From the NCBI GenBank assembly GCA_964486395.1, contig CAZALP010000004.1:1-27126 (forward strand): a DNA stretch of 27,126 nucleotides, in the 5' to 3' direction. The position numbers were made by a program, and so were the translations under genes. The notes beneath the pieces were generated by a model. It was not told the origin of the DNA. It worked only from the letters and a program-made list of their open reading frames with translations, and did no database searches. The DNA comes from CAYYJV01 sp964486395 (GTDB lineage Bacteria > Patescibacteriota > Minisyncoccia > Minisyncoccales > MHMH01). Positions 15,601-22,420 of the stretch are shown here, piece by piece. Position 1 is the first letter of the stretch. Each line of letters begins with the position of its first letter.

Positions 15601-16187
15601 TGGTATTCCAGCTCGGAAAGCACCTTTAAGGGTTTCAAAGAATTGACTTCTTCTTTGGCTTTGTCTCTCGCTTCCTTCAACTCTTTAATTTTGATTTTTG
15701 AGTTTTGAGTTTTGAGTTTTATTTTGTATTCCTTTTCAATCGCTTCCAAGGTGCTCTTTTTGGCTTCTTCGTCCACTTTGGTGATAATGTAACTGGCGAA
15801 ATATATTACCTTTTCTATTTGCTGCATGGGAATATCCAAAACCAAGCCCATTCTGGAAGGGACTCCTCGCAAAAACCAAATATGAGAACAGGGAACGGCC
15901 AGCTTAATATGGCCCATTCTCTCACGCCTTACGGAGGCCTTGGTCACTTCCACTCCGCACTTGTCGCAAACTATCCCTTTGTACCTAATCTTTCTGTATT
16001 TTCCGCAATAGCACTCGTAATCCTTTTCCGGACCGAAGATTTTTTCGCAAAAAAGGCCATCCTTTTCGGACTTCTGAGTCCTGTAGTTTATAGTTTCGGG
16101 CTTTGTCACCTCGCCGTGAGACCAAGATAAAATCTCCTCTGGAGAGGCCAATTTTATTCTTATTGATTCTAAGTCTATTACGCGCAT
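12639..16187 (-). CDS. rpoC: DNA-directed RNA polymerase subunit beta'
   Basis: 1182 aa from the ATG at 16187. A TTG at 16247 in the same frame would add 20 residues encoded by repeat-like spacer, whereas MRVIDLESIRIKLASPEEI is the family N-terminus. The catalytic loop NADFDGDQM (Asp492, 494, 496) is intact. The N-terminal zinc site CYCGKYRKIRYKGIVCDKCG and the second zinc site (ESDCKD; CKTPYGICQKC) are present, as are the trigger-loop region and QAIGEPGTQLTLRTFHTGG. Around residues 157-166 a tract of 7-bp DNA repeats encodes KTQNSKIKIK in a helical region. It is co-transcribed with rpoB and ends in the terminator at 12584-12614. Confidence 0.98.
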   Translation of the reverse strand: MRVIDLESIRIKLASPEEILSWSHGEVTKPETINYRTQKSEKDGLFCEKIFGPEKDYECYCGKYRKIRYKGIVCDKCGVEVTKASVRRERMGHIKLAVPCSHIWFLRGVPSRMGLVLDIPMQQIEKVIYFASYIITKVDEEAKKSTLEAIEKEYKIKLKTQNSKIKIKELKEARDKAKEEVNSLKPLKVLSELEYHDFSLKYGEVFEAGTGAETLRKIFTEIDLKKTCKDLEKEAEEASPVNRKKVLRRLRLLQGMLKNGIRPEWMFLTVLPVLPPDLRPMVQLDGGRYASSDLNDLYRRVINRNNRLKYLLDISAPDVIVRNEKRMLQEAVDALIDNNMRKGQVTTATTGGKRLLKSLADMLKGKQGRFRQNLLGKRVDYSGRSVIVVGPELRLHQCGIPKTMALELFKPFVIKKILDQELAFNVRGASRLVEDGPPEVWAILEEIVKGKLVLLNRAPTLHRLGIQAFQPVLVEGESIKIHPLVCKAFNADFDGDQMAVHVPLSDEAQKEAREIMVSSLNLLKPATGGPIVNPVRDIVLGCHWITKMAPGAQGEGKIFGSKNEAILAVDTDVVDLRARIKVKIGNDLIETSTGRILFNNTLPRDYPFQNEEMNSKRLEKLTADLIKKYDKETMEETLDKIKNLGFEYSTISGITWGMDDLVIPEAKKKLIADSQKIIETIDNHYKKGLLSKEEKVAKAIETWQKTKAEVEKEVHATLPPLGPVKAIIESGARGTWSQVVQMMGMKGLVTNPVGEILELPVKSSFKEGFDVLEYFISTHGARKGTADTALRTSAAGYLTRRLVDVGHDSVVTESDCKDKEGIIVSKEDADRLGQNFLYKIVGRVSAENNKVVKKGEIIDEEKAAAIMAAGINKVRVRSPLNCKTPYGICQKCYGWDLGNNQLVRLGEAVGIIAAQAIGEPGTQLTLRTFHTGGVAEGGDITQGLPRVEEIFEARTPSGKAIISQVDGKVKEITHDRKLIITVENRKTRGKRKEEIVEYQIPPKKAIWVKKGDSIKKGQQLCEGSLDLKELFRLVEKEEVQRYILNQIQGIYVSQGAVIHDKHLEVIIRQMFSRVRIKEGGATPFNSGEVVELSRVMEENSKLKKLAVRTQEKKTPATFQPLLLGISKVALTTDSFLSAASFQETSRVLIKAAIEGRQDKLRGLKENVIIGKLIPAGTGFRQA
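15689..15716. repeat. in-frame 7-bp tandem repeat inside rpoC
   Basis: On the plus strand four consecutive units read TTTTGAT, TTTTGAG, TTTTGAG and TTTTGAG, followed by similar sequence. On the rpoC strand they encode KTQNSKIKI. Related tracts occur in the genes at 19628 and 24837 and in spacers. Confidence 0.85.
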
Positions 16188-16235
16188 ATTTTTATTTAAA
16201 TAAAGATTTCTGAATTCGTAAATTCTGCGTTTCCA

Positions 16236-16252
16236 TTCAATATTCAATATTC
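16236..16252. repeat. 7-bp repeats at the rpoB-rpoC junction
   Basis: TTCAATA occurs twice in tandem, followed by TTC, directly against the rpoB stop codon. The surrounding 64-bp spacer is of the same style (AATTCTG, AATTCGT) and contains no Shine-Dalgarno site for rpoC. Confidence 0.6.
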
Positions 16253-19200
16253 TACATCCCAGATTCTTTTTCGGGTTTTTTCTCCTTCACCTCCACTGCC
16301 AGCCCTAATGACTTCAATTCGGCCACCAGCAGATTGAAAGAGGCAGGCACTCTGGGATTTTTTATTTTCTCGCCCTTGAGGATTGCTTCATAAGTGGCAG
16401 CTCTCCCCGGCACATCATCCGATTTGATGGTCAGCATTTCCTGCAAGGTATGAGCCGCTCCGTAACCTTCCAAGGCCCAAACTTCCATCTCCCCGAACCT
16501 CTGGCCCCCGAATTGCGCCTTCCCTCCCAAAGGCTGCTGGGTAATCAAGGAATAAGGGCCGATTGAACGCATATGAATTTTGTCTTCCACCATATGAATC
16601 AGCTTCATCATGTAAATCTGGCCGATAGTGATTCTTTCTGGAAACGGAAGTCCGGTTCTGCCGTCGTACAAAACAGTCTTTCCGTCTTCTGGAAGGCCGG
16701 CCTTTTTCAGCTCTTCTTTGATGTCTGACTCTTCGGCTCCCGAAAGAGCAGGAGAAACTGCGTGGTATCCAAGCTTTTTGGCAGCCCACCCCAAATGAGT
16801 TTCCAAAATCTGTCCGATATTCATTCGGGAAGCCACCGATAAGGGATTAATGATAATGTCCACTGGAGTGCCATCGGCTGTAAATGGCATTTCTTCTTCC
16901 GGCATAACCTTAGAAACCACACCTTTGTTTCCGTGGCGTCCGGCCAGCTTGTCTCCCGCCGTAATCCTTCTTAACTGGGCAACTTCCACTTGAATTCTCT
17001 TAATAATGCCGGGTTCCAGTTTGTGACCCATTTCTCTGGAGAAAACCTTAACCCCCACGACCCGCCCTCTTTTGCCGTGCTCCATCAAAAGCGAAGTGTC
17101 TTTTACTTCTCTGGCTTTTTCTCCAAAAATTGCCCTCAATAATCTTTCTTCGGCCGTCAGATCAGCTTCGCCCTTCGGCGAAATCTTACCTACCAAAATA
17201 TCATTAGGGCCTACTTCCGCTCCAATCCTGACAATACCTTCTTCGTCCAAATCTTTCAGTTTGTCTTCCCCCACATTGGGAATGTCGGCTGTAGTAACTT
17301 CAGGCCCCAATTTGGTTTCCCTAACATCGCAGGAAAATTCCTCTATATGTATGGAGGTGTAATAGTCTTCTTTAACCAACTTTTCTGAAATTATAATGGC
17401 GTCTTCAAAGTTGCCCCCCCGCCAGGGCATAAAAGCCACCAAAACGTTGCGGCCCAAAGCCAAATGTCCTTTGTCAATACCCCCTCCGTCGGCTATCACC
17501 TCGCCTTTCTTTACCTGCTGGCCCAGCTTTACAGAAGGCCTCTGATGAAAACAAGTGTATTGGTTTGTCCTGATAAAAGTCTTTAAGGGATAGTTGCGCC
17601 TGCCCACTTTAATATGTTCTGCGTCAACTTCTGTCACCACTCCTGCTTCTTCTGCTATCACCTCCTGTCCCGAGTCTCTAGCCACTCTTTCTTCCATGCC
17701 GGATAAAACCCAGGGGACCTCCGGTTTCACCAAGGGAACGGCCTGCCTCTGCATATTGGATCCCATAAGAGCGCGGTTGGCGTCGTCATTCCTCAAAAAT
17801 GGAATACAGGAAGTAGCCAAAGAAATGCACTGCTCCGCAGAAACATCGATATAGTCTATTTTATCCCTGTCGATGATTCCCGGCTCCCCTTTTATTCTGG
17901 CTTCCACTTTTGAGGGAATAATTTTATTCTTGTCGTCCAAAGGCGTTCCACCGTGGGCAATGTTGTATCTTTCCTCTTCATAAGCGTTAAGATAATCAAT
18001 ACGGGAAGTCACCTTTCCTTTTTCCACTTTGAAATATGGGGTTTCAATGAATCCATAAGAATTAATGCGGGCGTATCCTGCCAAATGGCCCACCAAACCG
18101 ATATTGGGACCTTCGGGAGTTTGAATGGGACAAATCCTGCCGTAATGCGAAGGTTGGACATCCCTTACTTCAAAGCCAGCCCGCTCGCGAGTTAATCCTC
18201 CGGGACCCGTAGCTGACAGTCTTCTTTTATGCTCGATTTCCGCCAAGGGGTTTTCATTATCCATAAACTGAGACATTTGGGAGGAAGTAAAAAACTCTTT
18301 TACCACTGCCATGACGGGCCTGGGATTTATCAACTGGGAGGGAGTCAAAGTATACACGTCCAGGGTGGACATTTTGTCTTTGATGATTCTTTCCATGCGC
18401 ATCAATCCCACCCTTAATCTATTTTGCAGCAGCTCCGACAAGGTTCTGACTCTTCGATTGCCCAAGTGGTCAATCTGGTCGGGCTGCGCCCCCGGAGTGT
18501 TGTTAAGCCGAATAATTTCTCTGATAACTTCAACCACGTCTTCGGGATGGAGTACTCTGTCTTGCACCGTGATTTCTTTCTTTTTCTGTTGGACAAGCGC
18601 GGGAAGACGCTGCCAAGTTTTCCAACGTCCGACTTTCGACAAATCATACCTTTCGAAATTAAAAAACATATTGCGGATCAGTTCTCCCGCAGAATCAGGA
18701 GTGGCCAAATCCCCGGGCCTCAGCCTTCGGTAAATCTCTACCATGGCTTCCCCCTGATTTTGAGCAGTATCTTTTTTAAGAGTTTCTTCAATATATTTCA
18801 CTTCTCCCTTATCAACATCAGCAAACAACTTCTTAATTTCATTATCTATATCTTTAGAATTTTGGGTTAAAATTTGGGATTTCCCTATACCGACCCCGAA
18901 TGCTTTTAAAAGCGTAGTTGCTGCCACCTTCCTTTTTCTATCTATCTTAACTCCGACAAACCCTGAGGGTTCTGTTTCAAACTCCAGCCAGGCTCCCCTG
19001 TTGGGAATTATCTTGGCTCCGAAATAATTTTTTCCGGCAACAGTTCTGGCCGTGAAAAAAGCTCCGGGAGAACGAATCAACTGGGAAATAGCCACTCTCT
19101 CCACGCCGTTGCAAATAAAAGTTCCCCTTTCTGTCATCAAGGGGAAATCGGCCAGAAAGACCTCCTGTTCCTTCACCTCTTTGGTTTTGAGATTCACCAG

Positions 19201-19464
19201 CTTGGTCTTGACTCTCAAGGAAGATTCAAAGGAATCATTGTTTATCTTGGCCTCCAAATCGGTCTTGTACTTGGGCTCGTCCAACTTGTAATCCAAAAAC
19301 CAGAGCTCCAGCTCTTTCCCCGTATAATCCCGGATGGGAGATATCTCGGAAAACAGGTCCTTTAAGTCCTTCTGCCAGAAATTATCCCAGGACTCTTTTT
19401 GGATAGTCAGCAAATACGGATAAGGAAGATGAACCTTGCTTTTACCAAAGTTTTTTATTTGCAT
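16252..19464 (-). CDS. rpoB: DNA-directed RNA polymerase subunit beta
   Basis: 1070 aa, shorter than the 1342 of E. coli, as in lineages without the large lineage-specific inserts. Core segments are visible: LIRSPGAFF, the fork and rifampicin region (SSQMSQFMDNENPLAEIEHKRRLSATGPGGL), GRICPIQTPEGPNIGL, EDAIIISEKLVKED, GDKLAGRHGNKGV and the C-terminal QQPLGGKAQFGGQRFGEMEVWALE. In the rifampicin region, SQMSQFMDNENPLAEIEHKRR has N where many bacteria have Q (MDQxNPL). First gene of the rpoB-rpoC operon, with its own strong promoter and no rplJ-rplL upstream. Confidence 0.98.
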   Translation of the reverse strand: MQIKNFGKSKVHLPYPYLLTIQKESWDNFWQKDLKDLFSEISPIRDYTGKELELWFLDYKLDEPKYKTDLEAKINNDSFESSLRVKTKLVNLKTKEVKEQEVFLADFPLMTERGTFICNGVERVAISQLIRSPGAFFTARTVAGKNYFGAKIIPNRGAWLEFETEPSGFVGVKIDRKRKVAATTLLKAFGVGIGKSQILTQNSKDIDNEIKKLFADVDKGEVKYIEETLKKDTAQNQGEAMVEIYRRLRPGDLATPDSAGELIRNMFFNFERYDLSKVGRWKTWQRLPALVQQKKKEITVQDRVLHPEDVVEVIREIIRLNNTPGAQPDQIDHLGNRRVRTLSELLQNRLRVGLMRMERIIKDKMSTLDVYTLTPSQLINPRPVMAVVKEFFTSSQMSQFMDNENPLAEIEHKRRLSATGPGGLTRERAGFEVRDVQPSHYGRICPIQTPEGPNIGLVGHLAGYARINSYGFIETPYFKVEKGKVTSRIDYLNAYEEERYNIAHGGTPLDDKNKIIPSKVEARIKGEPGIIDRDKIDYIDVSAEQCISLATSCIPFLRNDDANRALMGSNMQRQAVPLVKPEVPWVLSGMEERVARDSGQEVIAEEAGVVTEVDAEHIKVGRRNYPLKTFIRTNQYTCFHQRPSVKLGQQVKKGEVIADGGGIDKGHLALGRNVLVAFMPWRGGNFEDAIIISEKLVKEDYYTSIHIEEFSCDVRETKLGPEVTTADIPNVGEDKLKDLDEEGIVRIGAEVGPNDILVGKISPKGEADLTAEERLLRAIFGEKAREVKDTSLLMEHGKRGRVVGVKVFSREMGHKLEPGIIKRIQVEVAQLRRITAGDKLAGRHGNKGVVSKVMPEEEMPFTADGTPVDIIINPLSVASRMNIGQILETHLGWAAKKLGYHAVSPALSGAEESDIKEELKKAGLPEDGKTVLYDGRTGLPFPERITIGQIYMMKLIHMVEDKIHMRSIGPYSLITQQPLGGKAQFGGQRFGEMEVWALEGYGAAHTLQEMLTIKSDDVPGRAATYEAILKGEKIKNPRVPASFNLLVAELKSLGLAVEVKEKKPEKESGM

Positions 19465-19472
19465 AAAAACTA

Positions 19473-19491
19473 ACCCTAATCAATTTAGGGT
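19473..19491 (-). promoter_or_regulatory. hairpin just before rpoB that covers the likely ribosome-binding site
   Basis: On the minus strand ACCCTAA, loop ATTGA and TTAGGGT form a perfect 7-bp stem. AGGG in the 3' arm is the only Shine-Dalgarno-like sequence, 9 nt before the rpoB ATG, so the stem would hide it. Confidence 0.5.
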
Positions 19492-19588
19492 CAAAATCTC
19501 CATTTAAAATTTAATAAAAAAGGGGGTTCAAGTATAAAAACAAGTTTACAATAGTTAGTGAAAAAATGCGAACAAACTAACAAACTAA

Positions 19589-19616
19589 ATTATACACATC
19601 CTCAAAAGTTTGTCAA
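19589..19616 (-). promoter_or_regulatory. rpoB-rpoC promoter
   Basis: On the minus strand a perfect TTGACA (19611-19616), a 16-bp spacer and a perfect TATAAT (19589-19594) form the best promoter in the window. It would give a leader of about 115 nt ending in the hairpin at 19473-19491. The -35 lies 12 bp from the stop of the upstream gene. Confidence 0.88.
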
Positions 19617-19627
19617 CCCCGCAACCC

Positions 19628-21949
19628 CTATTCCCCTTCTTCTTCAGTTGCCGCTCTCAGATTTTCCAATTTCCGAACGACATCCTGGTTTCCCGGATTC
19701 AATTCCAGCACCTTCTCAAACTCTTCAATGGCTTTCTGGGTCTGGCCTTGGGCTGAATAAGCCACCCCCAAAGAGTAGTGGGCGTTGGAATGGTTGGGCA
19801 CCAGGATGATCACCTGTTGGAACTGCTCAATGGCTTTGTCTGTTTGGTTGTTGTTGAAATAGAGACGCCCCAGCTGAAACCTCGCTTCCACGTTGAGGGG
19901 GTTTTCTGTCAACAGCCCTTCCAGTTTGGCAATGGCCTCCTCCAAAACACCTTCTTTTTCCGAAAGTAAAGCTTCTTGAATTATCGCATCTGAATAGTTT
20001 GACTTTTTCTCGATGGCCTTCTGGAAATATTCTTTGGCTTTCTTATTGTCCCCCTTAACCAAATATAATTTTCCCAGTTCGGTGTACAACACGGGGTTGG
20101 CGGGCTCCAGGGCAATAGCTTTTTCAAAAGACTTTATCCCCCAGTCTGTAGCTCCCTGGACCGCTCCGCCGATTTCTCTGTAAATTACTCCTAAGTTTTC
20201 CCAGTTTTGGACAGATTTGGGCTGCAACTCAACGGCTTTCCGGGCTTGGGCTATGGCGTTGGCCACTCTGTTTTTAATCATTTTTGAGTCTCTTTCTGCT
20301 TCCGGATTTTGCAGTTCCTGTAAAGCTTCGTAAAGATAGCTTCTGGAAAGAGCCGCTCTATATCTGGAAGAATAAGAATTCATGCTGACTGCCTTTTCCA
20401 GTTTTTCCACCCTTTTTGAGCCAAAAACCTGCAGGCCTTGGCTGTAACTCACATCGGCCAAATAGAAATTCGCGCCGAAATAATAAAAGACCAGAATGGC
20501 GATTCCCAAAATGATTACTATTGTGGACAACACCAAAGAAAGTTCGGGGAAGTTCTTAAAAGAAATGACCTTCTCCCTAATCGGCTTCTGCCAGCTGACT
20601 ACCGCCATCCCCAGCATCAACCAGAAAGAAAATGCCAAAGTTAGATTCTGGTAATAGACGAACTGCGCCACCACCAAAGCCGTAAACACCATAAAAAGGG
20701 GCAGCAGCATCCGATTGGCAACCAAAAAATAGCTTATCAGCAAGAACATGCCGATTATTGAAAGATAAGCCAAGATTCCCAAGAATCCCATAGTTCCCAG
20801 AATTTCGGCCAAATGGCTGCCGGCCCTGTCAAACCTTATCTGCCATAGCCAAGATTCGTTGATTCCGATCGGCTTGTGCTTGGTAAAATCGTAATGGAAG
20901 GTGCCAATGCCCGATCCCAGAAAGCCGGCTTTGACGCTCTCAGTAGCTCCCCCCAATCCTACCTGCCAAGACGTTGGTTGAGATAAAACCTGCTCTCGGG
21001 GTAACTCCAAATTGACCGGCTTAAAAGGTATTAAGACAGCGGCAATAATAATTAAAAATATGGGAATCAAAAGCCGATTGACGTTTTCCTTAAATAATCT
21101 CTTCCATAAACTCAAACCGACAAACAAAACCAAAGTTGCCAAAAGCACCACCCAGGCCATGGTAAAATCAACAATCACCAAAAGTCCCAAAGAGCCCGCC
21201 AGCAGCAGCCAGTAGAAAATAGTTTGGAATTTGGAATTTGGATTTAATTTGTCATTTGAATTTTGGATTTTGGATTTTAAAAGAATGCCAGTCAGCAAAA
21301 CCACAATTACAGCTAAAAAGATCGTCAATCCCTCCAAACTCCCTGCCACTGGATTGAAGGTTTTCTGCATCATCACTGCCGGCCAAAAAGTTCCACTGTT
21401 CCACACAGCCCCGAGCGTCTGCCAGACCCGAAATATAGACAAGTAGCTGATTACTACCACCACCCCCACAGAGTACAAAAATAGACTTATCAGGCTGTTC
21501 ACGCTGATTAACGCTGAACTAGACGCTTCAGCGTTGTTAGGCGCGCTTCTCGGCGTACTTTTCGGCGTTGTTCTGCGAACGCCAACATTATTCGTAATCA
21601 GGAAATACAGCATCACCAGGGAAAAAAGGCTGATTATACCGTTGGAAAACCTCCCGTAAAATCCGAACAAACTGGAGATTTTGTCAACTGAAAAAATGGC
21701 AGACAAAACAGCCACCCCCAAAAATCCTAAAACAAAATAATCCAAGGGGCTGCACCTGAATCTTAGTTCTTTATCGTAAATAACCATTTTGGCCAACCAG
21801 GCAAAGAAAGCCAAAGAAACTAAGAAAAACAGCAAATAGAGCTTTGAGAACTCAAAAATCTCAAACGTAAAAGGCAGCCAGAAAAGAGGCAATAAAAACA
21901 CCAATACATATATACTGTACTTTACTATTTTGTTGAGTACGTTGCTCAT
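19628..21949 (-). CDS. O-antigen ligase/polymerase-like membrane protein with C-terminal TPR repeats
   Basis: 773 aa. The first ~480 residues hold many hydrophobic segments with the Wzy_C/O-antigen-ligase layout, including a large outward loop with GLGGATESVKAGFLGSGIGTF and a later LAEILGTMGFLGIL. The last ~250 residues are tetratricopeptide repeats (SVQNWENLGVIYREIG, NPVLYTELGKLYLVKGDNKKA, NAHYSLGVAYSAQGQTQKA, ending ATEEEGE). Family members join or polymerise glycan units; here it could modify a surface glycan or glycoprotein. Two loops carry repeat-like DNA: a GCG-rich palindromic stretch (about 121-151) and 7-bp repeats (about 223-245). Substrate unknown. Confidence 0.82.
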   Translation of the reverse strand: MSNVLNKIVKYSIYVLVFLLPLFWLPFTFEIFEFSKLYLLFFLVSLAFFAWLAKMVIYDKELRFRCSPLDYFVLGFLGVAVLSAIFSVDKISSLFGFYGRFSNGIISLFSLVMLYFLITNNVGVRRTTPKSTPRSAPNNAEASSSALISVNSLISLFLYSVGVVVVISYLSIFRVWQTLGAVWNSGTFWPAVMMQKTFNPVAGSLEGLTIFLAVIVVLLTGILLKSKIQNSNDKLNPNSKFQTIFYWLLLAGSLGLLVIVDFTMAWVVLLATLVLFVGLSLWKRLFKENVNRLLIPIFLIIIAAVLIPFKPVNLELPREQVLSQPTSWQVGLGGATESVKAGFLGSGIGTFHYDFTKHKPIGINESWLWQIRFDRAGSHLAEILGTMGFLGILAYLSIIGMFLLISYFLVANRMLLPLFMVFTALVVAQFVYYQNLTLAFSFWLMLGMAVVSWQKPIREKVISFKNFPELSLVLSTIVIILGIAILVFYYFGANFYLADVSYSQGLQVFGSKRVEKLEKAVSMNSYSSRYRAALSRSYLYEALQELQNPEAERDSKMIKNRVANAIAQARKAVELQPKSVQNWENLGVIYREIGGAVQGATDWGIKSFEKAIALEPANPVLYTELGKLYLVKGDNKKAKEYFQKAIEKKSNYSDAIIQEALLSEKEGVLEEAIAKLEGLLTENPLNVEARFQLGRLYFNNNQTDKAIEQFQQVIILVPNHSNAHYSLGVAYSAQGQTQKAIEEFEKVLELNPGNQDVVRKLENLRAATEEEGE
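21223..21280. repeat. in-frame 7-bp repeats inside the O-antigen-ligase-like gene
   Basis: Plus-strand units are TTTGGAA twice, TTTGGAT, then ATTTGAA and TTTTGGA twice. They encode KSKIQNSNDKLNPNSKFQ in a loop between two membrane segments. The tract resembles those at 15689 and 25004. Confidence 0.85.
21497..21590. repeat. GCG-rich imperfect palindromic repeats inside the O-antigen-ligase-like gene
   Basis: Repeated units ACGCTGA, GGCGTAC, GGCGTT and GCGAACGCC occur, with a perfect 9-bp inverted repeat AACGCTGAA (21510-21518) / TTCAGCGTT (21527-21535). They encode a Ser/Ala/Pro/Asn-rich loop (TTPKSTPRSAPNNAEASSSA) between hydrophobic segments. Confidence 0.7.
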
Positions 21950-21955
21950 AGTTTT

Positions 21956-21961
21956 ATTGTA
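21956..21961 (-). promoter_or_regulatory. possible -10 box of the O-antigen-ligase-like gene
   Basis: TACAAT on the minus strand is followed by AAAACT and the ATG. No good -35 is at the right distance. An alternative is TTGACA (22007-22012) with a weak -10 near 21985. The recA start has the same AATAAAACTATG. Confidence 0.3.
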
Positions 21962-22037
21962 CCTTAATTAATTATTATTTGCTACTTATTAGTATAACCT
22001 ATTTAATGTCAAATACTAAAGTCTCCATATTTAACTA

Positions 22038-22056
22038 TATTTAACCACAGGGGTTA
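22038..22056 (-). other. AT-rich hairpin between yraN and the O-antigen-ligase-like gene
   Basis: TTTAACC and GGTTAAA pair around CCTGT on the minus strand, between repeated ATTTAAC segments. There is no T-run after the stem, so it is not a standard terminator. Confidence 0.35.
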
Positions 22057-22063
22057 AATGTTG

Positions 22064-22420
22064 TTAAATGTTTTTGTAGTGGTTGAAGCGATCCAATGTA
22101 TTATTGGGTTTTAAGACAATGCAGACGGCGTCAATGCGATAGGGACCTCGCCATTTTGCCCAGTTTATGTAACCCCGGGCGTTAAACCAAAGTTTCCGCA
22201 ATTTCTTTTTGTTCAGTGAGTCTTCCGGACTACCAAAATCCAATCCTCTCTTAGTGCGTACTTCCACAAAAACTAATTCGTTCTTTTGACGAGCCACCAA
22301 ATCAATCTCAGCGTATTTTGTTTTAAAATTTTGAGCCAAGATCTCGTATCCCCGCTTCTTCAAATAATCCTTGGCGATTTCCTCTCCCAGTTTTCCTATC
22401 TGCAGATTAAACTTCTTCAT
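22064..22420 (-). CDS. yraN: YraN/UPF0102 family nuclease-like protein
   Basis: 118 aa from the ATG at 22420; an upstream in-frame start at 22495 would lie entirely inside comM and does not look like the family. Family hallmarks are GKLGEEIAKDYLKKRGYEIL at the N-terminus, YAEIDLVARQKNELVFVEVRTK (the D...E-x-K-type restriction-endonuclease-like core, here EVR) and FGSPEDSLNKKKLRKL. The family has a Holliday-junction-resolvase-like fold; its cellular role is not settled. It often sits beside comM/dprA, as here; its start overlaps the end of comM by 14 bp. Confidence 0.9.
   Translation of the reverse strand: MKKFNLQIGKLGEEIAKDYLKKRGYEILAQNFKTKYAEIDLVARQKNELVFVEVRTKRGLDFGSPEDSLNKKKLRKLWFNARGYINWAKWRGPYRIDAVCIVLKPNNTLDRFNHYKNI

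Noticed and set aside
16188..16247. Upstream TTG start adding 20 residues to RpoC
   Set aside because: The added segment is encoded by repeat-like spacer and does not match the family; the ATG at 16187 does.
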